This document shows, one piece after another, positions 52,145-59,512 of a stretch of DNA of 64,000 nt. The notes under the pieces were generated by a model. The model was not told the DNA's origin. It worked only from the letters and a program-made list of their open reading frames with translations, and made no database searches. Position 1 is the first letter of the stretch. The number at the start of each line of letters is the position of its first letter. Both the position numbers and the translations under genes were made by a program. The stretch covers positions 1,854,001 to 1,918,000 of the forward strand of contig NZ_CP109811.1 in assembly GCF_014856545.2 (NCBI RefSeq). The letters are read 5' to 3'. The stretch comes from Mesobacillus jeotgali (lineage in GTDB: Bacteria > Bacillota > Bacilli > Bacillales > Cytobacillaceae).

Positions 52145-52819
52145 ATGCGAGACAAAGCAACTTTGAAGCAGGAGATTCTTGATGCTTTCCATTTTAGGCA
52201 TGCCACAAAGGAATTTGATCCAAGCAAAAAGATTCCAGAGGATGACTTCCGTTTTATCCTGGAGACCGGCCAGTTATCTCCAAGCTCTTTTGGTTTTGAA
52301 CCGTGGCGCTTCCTTGTTGTACAGAGTGAAGAGCTTCGCGAGAAAGTGAAAAATACTGCCTGGGGAGCGTATGGAAAGCTTCCGGAAGCAAGTCATTTTG
52401 TGATTATCCTTGCGAGGACAAAAGTTGATACTAAATATGATTCTGAATATCTTCAGGATCATTTTAGAAACAAGAAAAAGATGCCTGAGGAATTCATGGC
52501 GAATTACCTCAAGCGAATTGAGGAATTCCAGAAGTCTGATTTTAAATTGCTCGACGGAGACCGCCCGCTGTTTGATTGGGCGTGCAGGCAAACGTATATC
52601 GTCCTGGCTAATATGATGACGGCAGCAGCGCAAATCGGTATTGATTCCTGTCCGATTGAAGGTTTCAATTTTGAAAATATGAACAAACTTCTCGCTGATG
52701 AAGGATTGCTGGATGATGGCCATTTCGGAATTTCCGTCATGTGTGCGTTTGGCTATCGCGTAAAAGAACCGAATCCAAAGACAAGACGCCCATTGGATGA
52801 CATAGTTAAATGGGTATAA
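52145..52819 (+). CDS. NAD(P)H-dependent nitroreductase family protein (YfkO/NfsB-like)
   Basis: The 224-residue FMN protein has the FMN/substrate-binding start 'AFHFRHATKEFDPSKKIPED', 'TGQLSPSSFGFEPWRFLVVQ' and 'IDSCPIEGFNFENMNKLL'. It would reduce nitroaromatics or quinones with NAD(P)H. The true substrate is unknown. The length is close to B. subtilis YfkO. GGGAGGAGAG precedes the ATG. Confidence 0.87.
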   Translation: MRDKATLKQEILDAFHFRHATKEFDPSKKIPEDDFRFILETGQLSPSSFGFEPWRFLVVQSEELREKVKNTAWGAYGKLPEASHFVIILARTKVDTKYDSEYLQDHFRNKKKMPEEFMANYLKRIEEFQKSDFKLLDGDRPLFDWACRQTYIVLANMMTAAAQIGIDSCPIEGFNFENMNKLLADEGLLDDGHFGISVMCAFGYRVKEPNPKTRRPLDDIVKWV

Positions 52820-52842
52820 TAGTATAGCTGCTATCAAAACAA

Positions 52843-52868
52843 AGAGCCTGGCTGTCTGCCAGGCTCTT
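52843..52868. terminator. Bidirectional terminator
   Basis: AGAGCCTGGC (52843-52852) and GCCAGGCTCT (52858-52867) lie between convergent genes, with A- and T-rich flanks. Confidence 0.8.
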
Positions 52869-52873
52869 ACTCT

Positions 52874-53395
52874 TTATTTAATCTCCTTTAAGCTCTCCCG
52901 ATATTCCTTCCCCTTTTGAACATATGTATCGATCGATAGTTGAATCAGCTCCAGATCTTTATCGCCGATCTCCCTGACGACTTTCCCGGGTGATCCGACA
53001 ACAAGAGACCGCGGCGGTATTTTTTTTCCCGCAGGTATCAAAGTATTGGCTCCGATAATACATTCTTCCCCGATTTCGGCTCCATCAAGGATGGTCGAGC
53101 CCATTCCGATAATGCATCGTTTCTTGATGGTGCAGCCATGAAGGATGGCGTTATGGCCGACCGTGACCTCGTCTTCAATGACAAGTGGCGAGCCTTCATA
53201 AAGATGGCACGTGACGTTATCCTGGATGCTGCAGCTGTCGCCTATAGTGATTGTATCTTCATCCCCGCGTAAAACTGCATTGAACCAAACGCTGGAATTC
53301 TTGCCGATTTTTACGTCGCCGATGATGAAACTGCCGGGTGCCTGGAAAACTGTTTCATCAACGACCGGGCTTTTATCGGAATAACTTAGAATCAA
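52874..53395 (-). CDS. Gamma-carbonic-anhydrase-like hexapeptide-repeat protein (YtoA/YrdA/PaaY type)
   Basis: The 173-residue left-handed beta-helix protein has hexapeptide repeats ('GDVKIGKNSSVWFNAVLRGD', 'IGDSCSIQDNVTCHLY', 'VGHNAILHGCTI') and a C-terminal helix. The histidines that bind metal in gamma carbonic anhydrases are present (HLY, GHNAILHG). PaaY, a thioesterase of paa clusters, belongs to the same family, so a detoxifying CoA-thioesterase role is possible. A housekeeping YtoA role is equally likely. TTG at 53395 is the start because AAAAGGGGGA lies 6 bases before it. The ATG at 53422 has no ribosome site. Confidence 0.82.
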   Translation of the reverse strand: MILSYSDKSPVVDETVFQAPGSFIIGDVKIGKNSSVWFNAVLRGDEDTITIGDSCSIQDNVTCHLYEGSPLVIEDEVTVGHNAILHGCTIKKRCIIGMGSTILDGAEIGEECIIGANTLIPAGKKIPPRSLVVGSPGKVVREIGDKDLELIQLSIDTYVQKGKEYRESLKEIK

Positions 53396-53468
53396 TGAAA
53401 ATCCCCCTTTTTCAATTGTCATAATTTTAGAACTAGTATAACATTAATTTAACGAAGGGGGAATTTTT

Positions 53469-54416
53469 GTGAATGGAATTACTACTGTTCTGGGCATAAA
53501 ATATCCAATCATCCAGGGTGGAATGGGGAACATAAGCAATGCCATTTTGACAGCTGCTGTTTCCGAAGCTGGCGGCCTTGGAACGATAGGTGCCGGTACG
53601 ATGTCAGCTGAAGAAGTGGAGCAAATTATTCTTGAAACGAAAACGAGGACATCGAAGCCTTTTTCAGTGAATGTGGCCTTAAGTGTTTCACCGAATGTGG
53701 TGGAAATCCTGCGCCTGGCTGTCAAGCATAAAGTGCAGGCAGTAACATTATCAGCAGGGAATCCTGCACCTTTCATTCCTAAGCTGAAAGAGGCTGGAAT
53801 TAAGATTATTACCGTGGTCGCATCTGTAAAGCAAGCAAAGAAAGCCGAAGCTGCAGGTGCTGATATCTTAGTAGCTGAGGGGTATGAAGCAGCGGGCATT
53901 AACTCGAATCTCGAAACAACGACGCTGGCATTGATTCCTCAGATTGTTGCACAGGTGAACATACCGGTTGTTGCGGCGGGAGGAATTGGGGATGGCAAGG
54001 GCCTTGCTGCCATGCTGGCACTTGGAGCGAGCGGCGTCCAAATGGGAACAAGATTCATCGCTACAAAGGAAGCTCCTTTCCATGAAAACTACAAGCAGAA
54101 GCTTTTGCAGGCAAGTGATCATGAGACAGTAATAGTCGGCAGATCTGTCGGAAGAATTCGCAGACTGCTGAATACCTCTTATGCAGGGAGACTGCTGGAG
54201 GCAGAAAAACAGGGTCTTACTCCAGAAGAATTTGCCGAACTGACAACTGAGGAAATACATAAAAAAGGGGCATTGGAAGGAAGCGAAGATAACGGGTTTA
54301 TGAATGGAGGCCAGGTGTCTGGACTTGTTTCTGATATCCCGTCAGTAGATGAATTATTGGATCGAATGGTAAAGGAAGCAAAAGATCGGTTAAAAGTTGC
54401 AGAACTCTTACTATAA
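53469..54416 (+). CDS. Nitronate monooxygenase / FabK-like FMN enzyme
   Basis: The 315-residue TIM-barrel FMN protein of the NMO/2-nitropropane dioxygenase family has 'GIKYPIIQGGMGNISNAILT', 'EAGGLGTIGAG', the phosphate-binding 'IPVVAAGGIGDGKGLAAMLA' and 'GASGVQMGTRFIATKEAPFH'. FabK enoyl-ACP reductases share the same fold and most of these motifs, so either name is possible. It starts with GTG at 53469 after AAGGGGGAA and is divergent from the hexapeptide gene (73 bp between them). Confidence 0.83.
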   Translation: MNGITTVLGIKYPIIQGGMGNISNAILTAAVSEAGGLGTIGAGTMSAEEVEQIILETKTRTSKPFSVNVALSVSPNVVEILRLAVKHKVQAVTLSAGNPAPFIPKLKEAGIKIITVVASVKQAKKAEAAGADILVAEGYEAAGINSNLETTTLALIPQIVAQVNIPVVAAGGIGDGKGLAAMLALGASGVQMGTRFIATKEAPFHENYKQKLLQASDHETVIVGRSVGRIRRLLNTSYAGRLLEAEKQGLTPEEFAELTTEEIHKKGALEGSEDNGFMNGGQVSGLVSDIPSVDELLDRMVKEAKDRLKVAELLL

Positions 54417-54423
54417 TTTTGAG

Positions 54424-54456
54424 AAGTGTGCTCCAATCAGGGAGCGCACTTTTTTA
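54424..54456 (+). terminator. Rho-independent terminator
   Basis: AAGTGTGCTCC (54424-54434) pairs with GGAGCGCACTT (54441-54451), with one T-G pair, then TTTTT. Confidence 0.8.
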
Positions 54457-54667
54457 GTTTTTTGTAAAAAATGTTTTTTTATTTGATGTCCATACCTGAA
54501 CTTTTTAAATGGTTGAGGCTGCAAAAGTCTATAAAACAGGTGTTTATACATCGCTTTCGTGCATAAAAGCGAAAAAGTTAAATTATTTTTAAAAAACATC
54601 TTGATAGTTTATTAAAGTGATGGTTTAATAATTAAATATCATAACATACTAAATTTTCGGAATTTTA

Positions 54668-54708
54668 TTGACTTTAATTTATTGCTGGTGTTAATATAAC
54701 GTTATATT
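54668..54708 (+). promoter_or_regulatory. Promoter and palindromic operator of the trpXYZ-like operon
   Basis: TTGACT (54668-54673) and TAATAT (54692-54697) form a sigma-A-like promoter with an 18-bp spacer. AATATAACGTTATATT (54693-54708) is a perfect 16-bp palindrome that covers the -10 and start site, the place of a repressor operator. The core is the same as at 39008. The region 54457-54667 before it is AT-rich, with no gene visible. Confidence 0.6.
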
Positions 54709-54738
54709 TACGGTGTCTATAGTGGATATCATACTTTT

Positions 54739-54752
54739 TGGAATCGCTTTCA
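54739..54752 (+). promoter_or_regulatory. CcpA cre site in the trpX leader
   Basis: TGGAATCGCTTTCA matches the cre consensus TGWAANCGNTNWCA except at position 3. It lies about 35 bp downstream of the likely start, which suits roadblock repression. Confidence 0.6.
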
Positions 54753-54925
54753 AAAAATACATCCAGTTTCTTAGCTAAAGCTTTAAATGGACACCCACTG
54801 CCTCAAGTTATAAATGGACTTCCAGATCTTTGCCTAATGTTTTCAATTTTGGTGCGTTCCGGCTGCTTTGAAATTTAAGTCTACATAGTTTACTGCCGGT
54901 TAAAAAATATTCAAGGGGGATTATT
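54753..54925 (+). other. Long untranslated leader of trpX
   Basis: About 220 bases separate the predicted start of transcription from the trpX ATG. I see no open frame, no canonical T-box sequence (AGGGTGGNACCGCG) and no terminator hairpin. A TTAAATGGAC / ATAAATGGAC pair (around 54783 and 54810) is a short direct repeat. Confidence 0.4.
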
Positions 54926-55924
54926 ATGAAAAAATCAGTAAAAGCTATTTCTCTTGTTCTGGCCAGTGCCTTGTTCATGGCTGGCTGCGGAGGAAATGAA
55001 GCATCAAATGGATCTTCTGACAAAGATCAGTACAAGATTGGCCTGACGCAATTTGCGGAGCATCCATCGCTTGATGCCGCAACCGAAGGATTTAAGAAAG
55101 CTCTTGAGGACAAAGGGTTCAAAGAGGGAGACAATGTAACATATGACTTCCAGAACGCACAGGCAGACATGAATAACACAGCAAGTATCGCGAATAATTT
55201 TGTCGGTGATAAAGTCGACCTCATCTTCGCTAATGCTACACCAAGTGCGGTCGCAGCACTTAATGCGACGAAGGACATTCCAATCATTTTCACATCAGTG
55301 ACAGATCCGGTTGGGGCGGGGCTTGTTGAAGCATTCGATAAGCCTGGCGACAATATCACTGGTACGACCGACAACCATCCGGATGCTACCAAAAAGACAA
55401 TTGACTTCATGACGAATGAAATTGGCGCAAAGAAAATCGGCGTCATTTATAACGCTGGCGAGCAGAACTCTGAAGTCCAGTTGAAGGAAGTAAAGAAGCT
55501 TGCGGAAGCAAATGGAGCTAAGGTTGTTGAAGCCTCAATCTCTACATCAGCTGAAGTTAAGCAGGCTGCAGAATCCCTTGTCGGACGTGTTGATGCCATC
55601 TATGTCCCTACGGATAATACAGTCGTTTCTGCGCTTGAATCTGTTATTTCTGTAGCTAATGGCAAAAAGATCCCGTTATTCGTTGGTGAGCTAGATTCCA
55701 TGAAGCGCGGCGCTGTTGCAGCCAGCGGTTTCAATTACTATGACATTGGTTACCAGTCGGGCTTGATGGCTGCTGAAATTTTATCTGGCAATAAGAAAGC
55801 TTCTGAGATTCCTGTTGAGCTTCCTGAATCTTTAACACTGACAATCAACAAAAAAGCTGCTGAGGAGCAGGGTGTTGAAGTCAAGGAAGAATGGGGAGAC
55901 GACGCAGAGTTCTACGAAGAATAA
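54926..55924 (+). CDS. ABC transporter substrate-binding lipoprotein (TrpX-type)
   Basis: The 332-residue extracytoplasmic receptor has a lipoprotein signal with lipobox 'LFMAGCGG' (Cys about residue 21). The mature part has the two-domain periplasmic-binding fold of COG2984: 'IGLTQFAEHPSLDAATEGFK', 'LIFANATPSAVAALNATKDI' and 'IPIIFTSVTDPVGAGLVEAF'. Members of this family (TrpX) are predicted tryptophan/aromatic amino-acid receptors. That prediction fits the neighbouring phenylalanine genes but is not proven here. AAGGGGGATT precedes the ATG. Confidence 0.87.
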   Translation: MKKSVKAISLVLASALFMAGCGGNEASNGSSDKDQYKIGLTQFAEHPSLDAATEGFKKALEDKGFKEGDNVTYDFQNAQADMNNTASIANNFVGDKVDLIFANATPSAVAALNATKDIPIIFTSVTDPVGAGLVEAFDKPGDNITGTTDNHPDATKKTIDFMTNEIGAKKIGVIYNAGEQNSEVQLKEVKKLAEANGAKVVEASISTSAEVKQAAESLVGRVDAIYVPTDNTVVSALESVISVANGKKIPLFVGELDSMKRGAVAASGFNYYDIGYQSGLMAAEILSGNKKASEIPVELPESLTLTINKKAAEEQGVEVKEEWGDDAEFYEE

Positions 55925-55942
55925 AAGAAAGGATGATTCAAC

Positions 55943-56974
55943 TTGTTTACTTCAATATTTGGAGCATTTGAGTCCGGCATTATCTATGCCATCATGGCTC
56001 TGGGTGTATACTTATCCTTTCGGGTACTTGATTTTCCGGATTTGACGGTTGACGGCAGCTTCGTAACTGGAGCTGCGGTCGCCGCCATCATGATTGTAAA
56101 TGGTTCAAACCCATTTGCTGCTACAATGGTGGCACTAGTTGCCGGATTCATCGCTGGATGCTTGACAGGCATCATTCATACAGTAGGTAAGGTTAATGCG
56201 CTTCTGTCGGGGATCCTGATGATGATTGCCTTATATTCTATCAATCTAAGAATAATGGGTAAGTCGAATGTCCCTTTGCTGAACACGGATACTGCCATGA
56301 CAGCGGTTCGGGACTTTTTCGATAAGACGGGAATTGATGGATTCTTCAATGGAATCCTTACGGCAGTCGGCCTTGGCGACAGTCTCCCAAGGACATGGGG
56401 AATCCTCCTGTTCATGATTGTCGTAACGCTGGCAATTAAATTCCTTACGGATGCATTCCTTAAAACAGAACTTGGACTTGCAATCCGGGCAACTGGTGAT
56501 AACAAGAGAATGATCCGCAGCTTCTCATCCAATACAAACCTGATGATCATCCTTGGCCTTGGCCTTTCGAATGCGATGGTGGCTTTTTCAGGCGCTTTAA
56601 TCGCCCAGCAGGGTGGTTTTGCGGATGTCGGCATGGGTATCGGAATGATCATCATCGGTCTTGCTTCAGTCATCATTGGTGAAGCACTGTTTGGTACAAA
56701 GTCGATTGCAAGAACAACACTCGCTGTTATTGGCGGGGCTATCATCTACCGAATTGTTGTCACACTGGCATTACGGGTGGAGTTCCTCGAGCCAGGCGAC
56801 ATGAAGCTGATCACGGCAATTATCGTAATCCTGGCATTGACTGCTCCGAAAATGATAGAAGGCTATAAAGAGAAAAAACGGAAGGTAAAAAGGCAGCTTG
56901 AGCACATGCAGATGGCAGCTATTCCTTCTGAACGAAAGGGTGAGGCTGGTGCTGCACTTAAATCAGATTCATAG
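55943..56974 (+). CDS. ABC transporter permease (TrpY-type)
   Basis: The 343-residue permease of the COG4120/LIV-H-like class has eight to nine membrane segments ('GIIYAIMALGVYLSFRVLDF', 'VNALLSGILMMIALYSINL', 'IIIGLASVIIGEALFG'). 'DLTVDGSFVTGAAVAAIMI' near residue 32-50 is typical. It starts with TTG at 55943 after AAAGGATGA. It overlaps the ATPase gene by 26 bases, so the two are translationally coupled. Confidence 0.86.
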   Translation: MFTSIFGAFESGIIYAIMALGVYLSFRVLDFPDLTVDGSFVTGAAVAAIMIVNGSNPFAATMVALVAGFIAGCLTGIIHTVGKVNALLSGILMMIALYSINLRIMGKSNVPLLNTDTAMTAVRDFFDKTGIDGFFNGILTAVGLGDSLPRTWGILLFMIVVTLAIKFLTDAFLKTELGLAIRATGDNKRMIRSFSSNTNLMIILGLGLSNAMVAFSGALIAQQGGFADVGMGIGMIIIGLASVIIGEALFGTKSIARTTLAVIGGAIIYRIVVTLALRVEFLEPGDMKLITAIIVILALTAPKMIEGYKEKKRKVKRQLEHMQMAAIPSERKGEAGAALKSDS

Positions 56975-57743
56975 AGTCTTCAATGAGGGTACTCCAGATG
57001 AAAAGATCGCCCTGGACAATATTAATCTCACCCTGGAAAAGGGAGACTTTGTCACAGTCATCGGCAGTAACGGAGCCGGAAAATCTACTTTAATGAATGT
57101 GATCTCCGGTGTCATGATTCCAGACCATGGTCAGGTGGAACTGGACGGTAAGGATGTAACCTACATGACCGAGTACAACCGCTCAAAATTGATTGGCCGT
57201 GTATTTCAGGATCCAATGGCCGGCACTGCACCAAGCATGACAATTGAAGAAAACCTGGCCATTGCCTATTCAAGGAACAAGCGACGTTCCCTGCGTCGAG
57301 GCGTCACGAAAAAACGTCGTGAGCTTTTCCAGGAAGTACTTGAATCGCTGCACCTGGGCCTTGAAAACCGCCTGAATGCGAAGGTTGGCCTGTTATCAGG
57401 AGGAGAACGCCAGGCGTTATCCTTATTGATGGCTACATTCACAGAACCATCCATTCTTTTACTGGATGAGCATACCGCGGCACTCGATCCTGCGCGTGCC
57501 GAGTTAATCACCAATCTAACAAAAGAAATCGTCGACAAATACCATCTCACTACATTGATGGTCACGCACAATATGCAGCAGGCACTAGACCTCGGCAACA
57601 GGCTGATCATGATGGACAAAGGCCAGATCATCCTCGAGGTAAACGAAGAACAAAAAGCCAAGCTGACAATCGAAGACTTGCTAAATGAGTTCCAGCGAAT
57701 CCGCGGAACAAAGATGGCAAGCGACCGGGCTTTATTAGGCTAA
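56949..57743 (+). CDS. ABC transporter ATP-binding protein (TrpZ-type)
   Basis: The 264-residue importer ATPase (COG1101) has Walker A 'IGSNGAGKSTLMNVISG', signature 'LSGGERQALSLLMA', Walker B 'SILLLDEHTAALDPA' (H replaces P, as usual in this family) and switch 'MVTHNMQQALDLGNRL'. GTG at 56949, after AAAGGGTGAGG, is the likely start. The frame extends to 56898 inside the permease gene. It is the last gene of the operon. Confidence 0.86.
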   Translation: MLHLNQIHRVFNEGTPDEKIALDNINLTLEKGDFVTVIGSNGAGKSTLMNVISGVMIPDHGQVELDGKDVTYMTEYNRSKLIGRVFQDPMAGTAPSMTIEENLAIAYSRNKRRSLRRGVTKKRRELFQEVLESLHLGLENRLNAKVGLLSGGERQALSLLMATFTEPSILLLDEHTAALDPARAELITNLTKEIVDKYHLTTLMVTHNMQQALDLGNRLIMMDKGQIILEVNEEQKAKLTIEDLLNEFQRIRGTKMASDRALLG

Positions 57744-57749
57744 ACAAAA

Positions 57750-57782
57750 AACAACCAGCTATTTTGAGCTGGTTGTTTTTTG
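57750..57782 (+). terminator. Rho-independent terminator of the trpXYZ-like operon
   Basis: AACAACCAGCT (57750-57760) and AGCTGGTTGTT (57767-57777), followed by TTTTG. Confidence 0.85.
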
Positions 57783-57841
57783 TTAGCTAAATATTATATC
57801 AAAATTATTTTTAAGAAAATACCAAAATTTCTTACAATTTA

Positions 57842-57892
57842 TTGACCATTTATTTAACGAAATGTTATGATAGCGTTAAATAAACGTTATAC
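57842..57892 (+). promoter_or_regulatory. Promoter and operator of the thioesterase-PheDH-oxoacid dehydrogenase operon
   Basis: TTGACC (57842-57847) and TATGAT (57866-57871) are spaced 18 bp. ATTTAACG (57852-57859) and CGTTAAAT (57874-57881) form an 8-bp inverted repeat around the -10, and AACGTTATA (57884-57892) is a further partial copy of the palindrome seen at 39008 and 54693. Confidence 0.5.
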
Positions 57893-57918
57893 ATATTTGC
57901 AACTTGGAAAGGTGGGAT

Positions 57919-58311
57919 ATGATGCTAGATGGCTTGATCGCTGGGCATACGGCCTCCATCGATGTCATTGTTACACCAGATATGTTTGCCCGCTTTGAGG
58001 GAAAAGTCGTCCATCCAGTATACTCCACGGTTTCGATGGTGTATCACATGGAATGGGTTTCACGGCAAATTATCATTCCCTTTTTAGAGGATCATGAAGA
58101 AGGAATGGGAGGTGCGGTGACTGTTAAACACATCGCTCCATGCACCGAAGGAGCTGAGGTAACGATTACTGCTACCGTCACAGGGCTGCAGGACAATACC
58201 ATTCTTACTAATATAAGGGCAGAAAGCAAAGGTCGCCTTATAGGAATAGGGGAAGTAAAGCAAGTGGTCCTTCCTAAAGAGAAGATAACTGAATTAATTA
58301 CTGGAAGCTAA
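57919..58311 (+). CDS. FlK-like hotdog-fold acyl-CoA thioesterase
   Basis: The 130-residue hotdog protein of the fluoroacetyl-CoA-thioesterase-like group has 'HPVYSTVSMVYHMEWVSRQI', with Thr and Glu at the places of the FlK catalytic residues, and 'VTVKHIAPCTEGAEVTITAT' with the His. It may hydrolyse a dead-end CoA ester, possibly phenylacetyl-CoA, releasing CoA as PaaI does in other paa systems. This is inferred from context. The ATG at 57919, or the next one at 57922, follows AAAGGTGGG. It is the first gene of the operon with the PheDH-like gene. Confidence 0.82.
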   Translation: MMLDGLIAGHTASIDVIVTPDMFARFEGKVVHPVYSTVSMVYHMEWVSRQIIIPFLEDHEEGMGGAVTVKHIAPCTEGAEVTITATVTGLQDNTILTNIRAESKGRLIGIGEVKQVVLPKEKITELITGS

Positions 58312-58313
58312 AA

Positions 58314-58329
58314 ATTTTTGCGCAAAAAT
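58314..58329 (+). promoter_or_regulatory. Perfect 16-bp palindrome before the PheDH-like gene
   Basis: ATTTTTGCGCAAAAAT is its own complement. It abuts the cre site that follows and could be an operator or a short hairpin. The regulator is unknown. Confidence 0.4.
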
Positions 58330-58342
58330 GTAAGCGCTAACA
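58329..58342 (+). promoter_or_regulatory. CcpA cre site upstream of the PheDH-like gene
   Basis: TGTAAGCGCTAACA is a perfect match to TGWAANCGNTNWCA. It lies 31 bp before the start codon of the dehydrogenase gene, between it and the thioesterase gene. Confidence 0.8.
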
Positions 58343-58372
58343 TGGTTTAACGGAATAAAGGGGGAAAGCACA

Positions 58373-59479
58373 ATGGATATGTTTGAACAAATTCGTGAGC
58401 ACGAGCAAGTTGTTTTTTGTAATGATGAAGCAACTGGATTAAAGGCGATTATAGCGATTCATAGTACACGGTTGGGACCAGCATTAGGCGGCTGCCGCAT
58501 GTACCCTTATAAAACAGTCGACGATGCACTTGAAGATGTACTGCGGCTTTCAAAGGGCATGACGTACAAGTGTGCAGCGGCTGACGTCGACTTCGGCGGC
58601 GGGAAGGCTGTCATCATTGGTGATCCTACCAAGGATAAGAGTCCGGAATTATTCAGGGCATTTGGCCAGTTTGTAGAGTCGATCCAGGGCCGTTTTTATA
58701 CAGGAACAGACATGGGGACGGATCCGGAAGATTTTGTCCACGCATTAAAAGAAACGAATTGCATCGTTGGCGTCGATGAAGTGTATGGCGGAAGCGGCGA
58801 CTCTTCAGTCCCAACAGCGCAGGGTGTAATTTTTGGATTGCAGGCAACGAGCAAAGCTCTATGGGATACGGATGATTTGTCCGGTAAATCCTATGCGATC
58901 CAGGGACTGGGCAAGGTAGGCTACAAGGTTGCAGAATACCTTCTGGAAAATGGTGCAGACCTGTATGTTACAGACATCAATCAAAAAGCAATCGACCAGA
59001 TTGTCCAAAAAGCGAAGGAAATGGGAGCAGGAATCAAAGTCGTTAACAGTGACGAAATTTATTCCCAGCCTGCGGACATTTTCATCCCGTGCGCAATGGG
59101 CGGAATCATCAACGATGACACAATTCCACAATTGCAGGTAAAAGCAGTCGTGGGTTCTGCGAACAATCAGCTCAAGGAAGAACAGCACGGTCATATCCTT
59201 CAGGAAAAGGGAATTCTTTATGCGCCTGATTACATCGTCAATGCAGGCGGATTAATCCAGGTTGCGGATGAACTTTATTCGCCAAACAAAGAGCGGGTCT
59301 TGAAAAAGACGAAGGCTATCTATAATTCTCTTTTAAATATTTACAGGCAGGCAGAGAGTGAAGGAATTACGACTGTTGAAGCAGCGAATAAATTCTGTGA
59401 AAACAGGATCGAAGCCAGAACAAGACGCAACAGCTTCTTCTCTCATATGAAGCGTCCAAAATGGGCAGTGAGGATGTAA
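58373..59479 (+). CDS. Phenylalanine dehydrogenase-like amino acid dehydrogenase (Leu/Phe/Val DH family)
   Basis: The enzyme oxidatively deaminates an L-amino acid to the 2-oxoacid with NAD+. In 368 residues the catalytic Lys is in '[15 protein letters not shown]' (about K78), and the NAD site is 'AIQGLGKVG'. Several segments follow the phenylalanine dehydrogenase pattern rather than leucine dehydrogenase: 'GGCRM', 'FGGGK' (LeuDH has LGGAK), '[17 protein letters not shown]' and '[12 protein letters not shown]' (LeuDH has GGVI). The Gly and Leu at these places are the residues reported to set Phe preference. GGGGGAAAGC precedes the ATG. The 2-oxoacid dehydrogenase genes follow directly, so phenylpyruvate to phenylacetyl-CoA is the likely sequel. 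Confidence 0.85.
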   Translation: MDMFEQIREHEQVVFCNDEATGLKAIIAIHSTRLGPALGGCRMYPYKTVDDALEDVLRLSKGMTYKCAAADVDFGGGKAVIIGDPTKDKSPELFRAFGQFVESIQGRFYTGTDMGTDPEDFVHALKETNCIVGVDEVYGGSGDSSVPTAQGVIFGLQATSKALWDTDDLSGKSYAIQGLGKVGYKVAEYLLENGADLYVTDINQKAIDQIVQKAKEMGAGIKVVNSDEIYSQPADIFIPCAMGGIINDDTIPQLQVKAVVGSANNQLKEEQHGHILQEKGILYAPDYIVNAGGLIQVADELYSPNKERVLKKTKAIYNSLLNIYRQAESEGITTVEAANKFCENRIEARTRRNSFFSHMKRPKWAVRM

Positions 59480-59512
59480 TAGAATCATAGACTTTTAAAA
59501 AAGGGTGAGCCG

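Noticed and set aside
54753..54925. T-box riboswitch upstream of trpX
   Set aside because: I expected one for this transporter family, but the conserved AGGGTGGNACCGCG segment and an antiterminator/terminator pair are not present.
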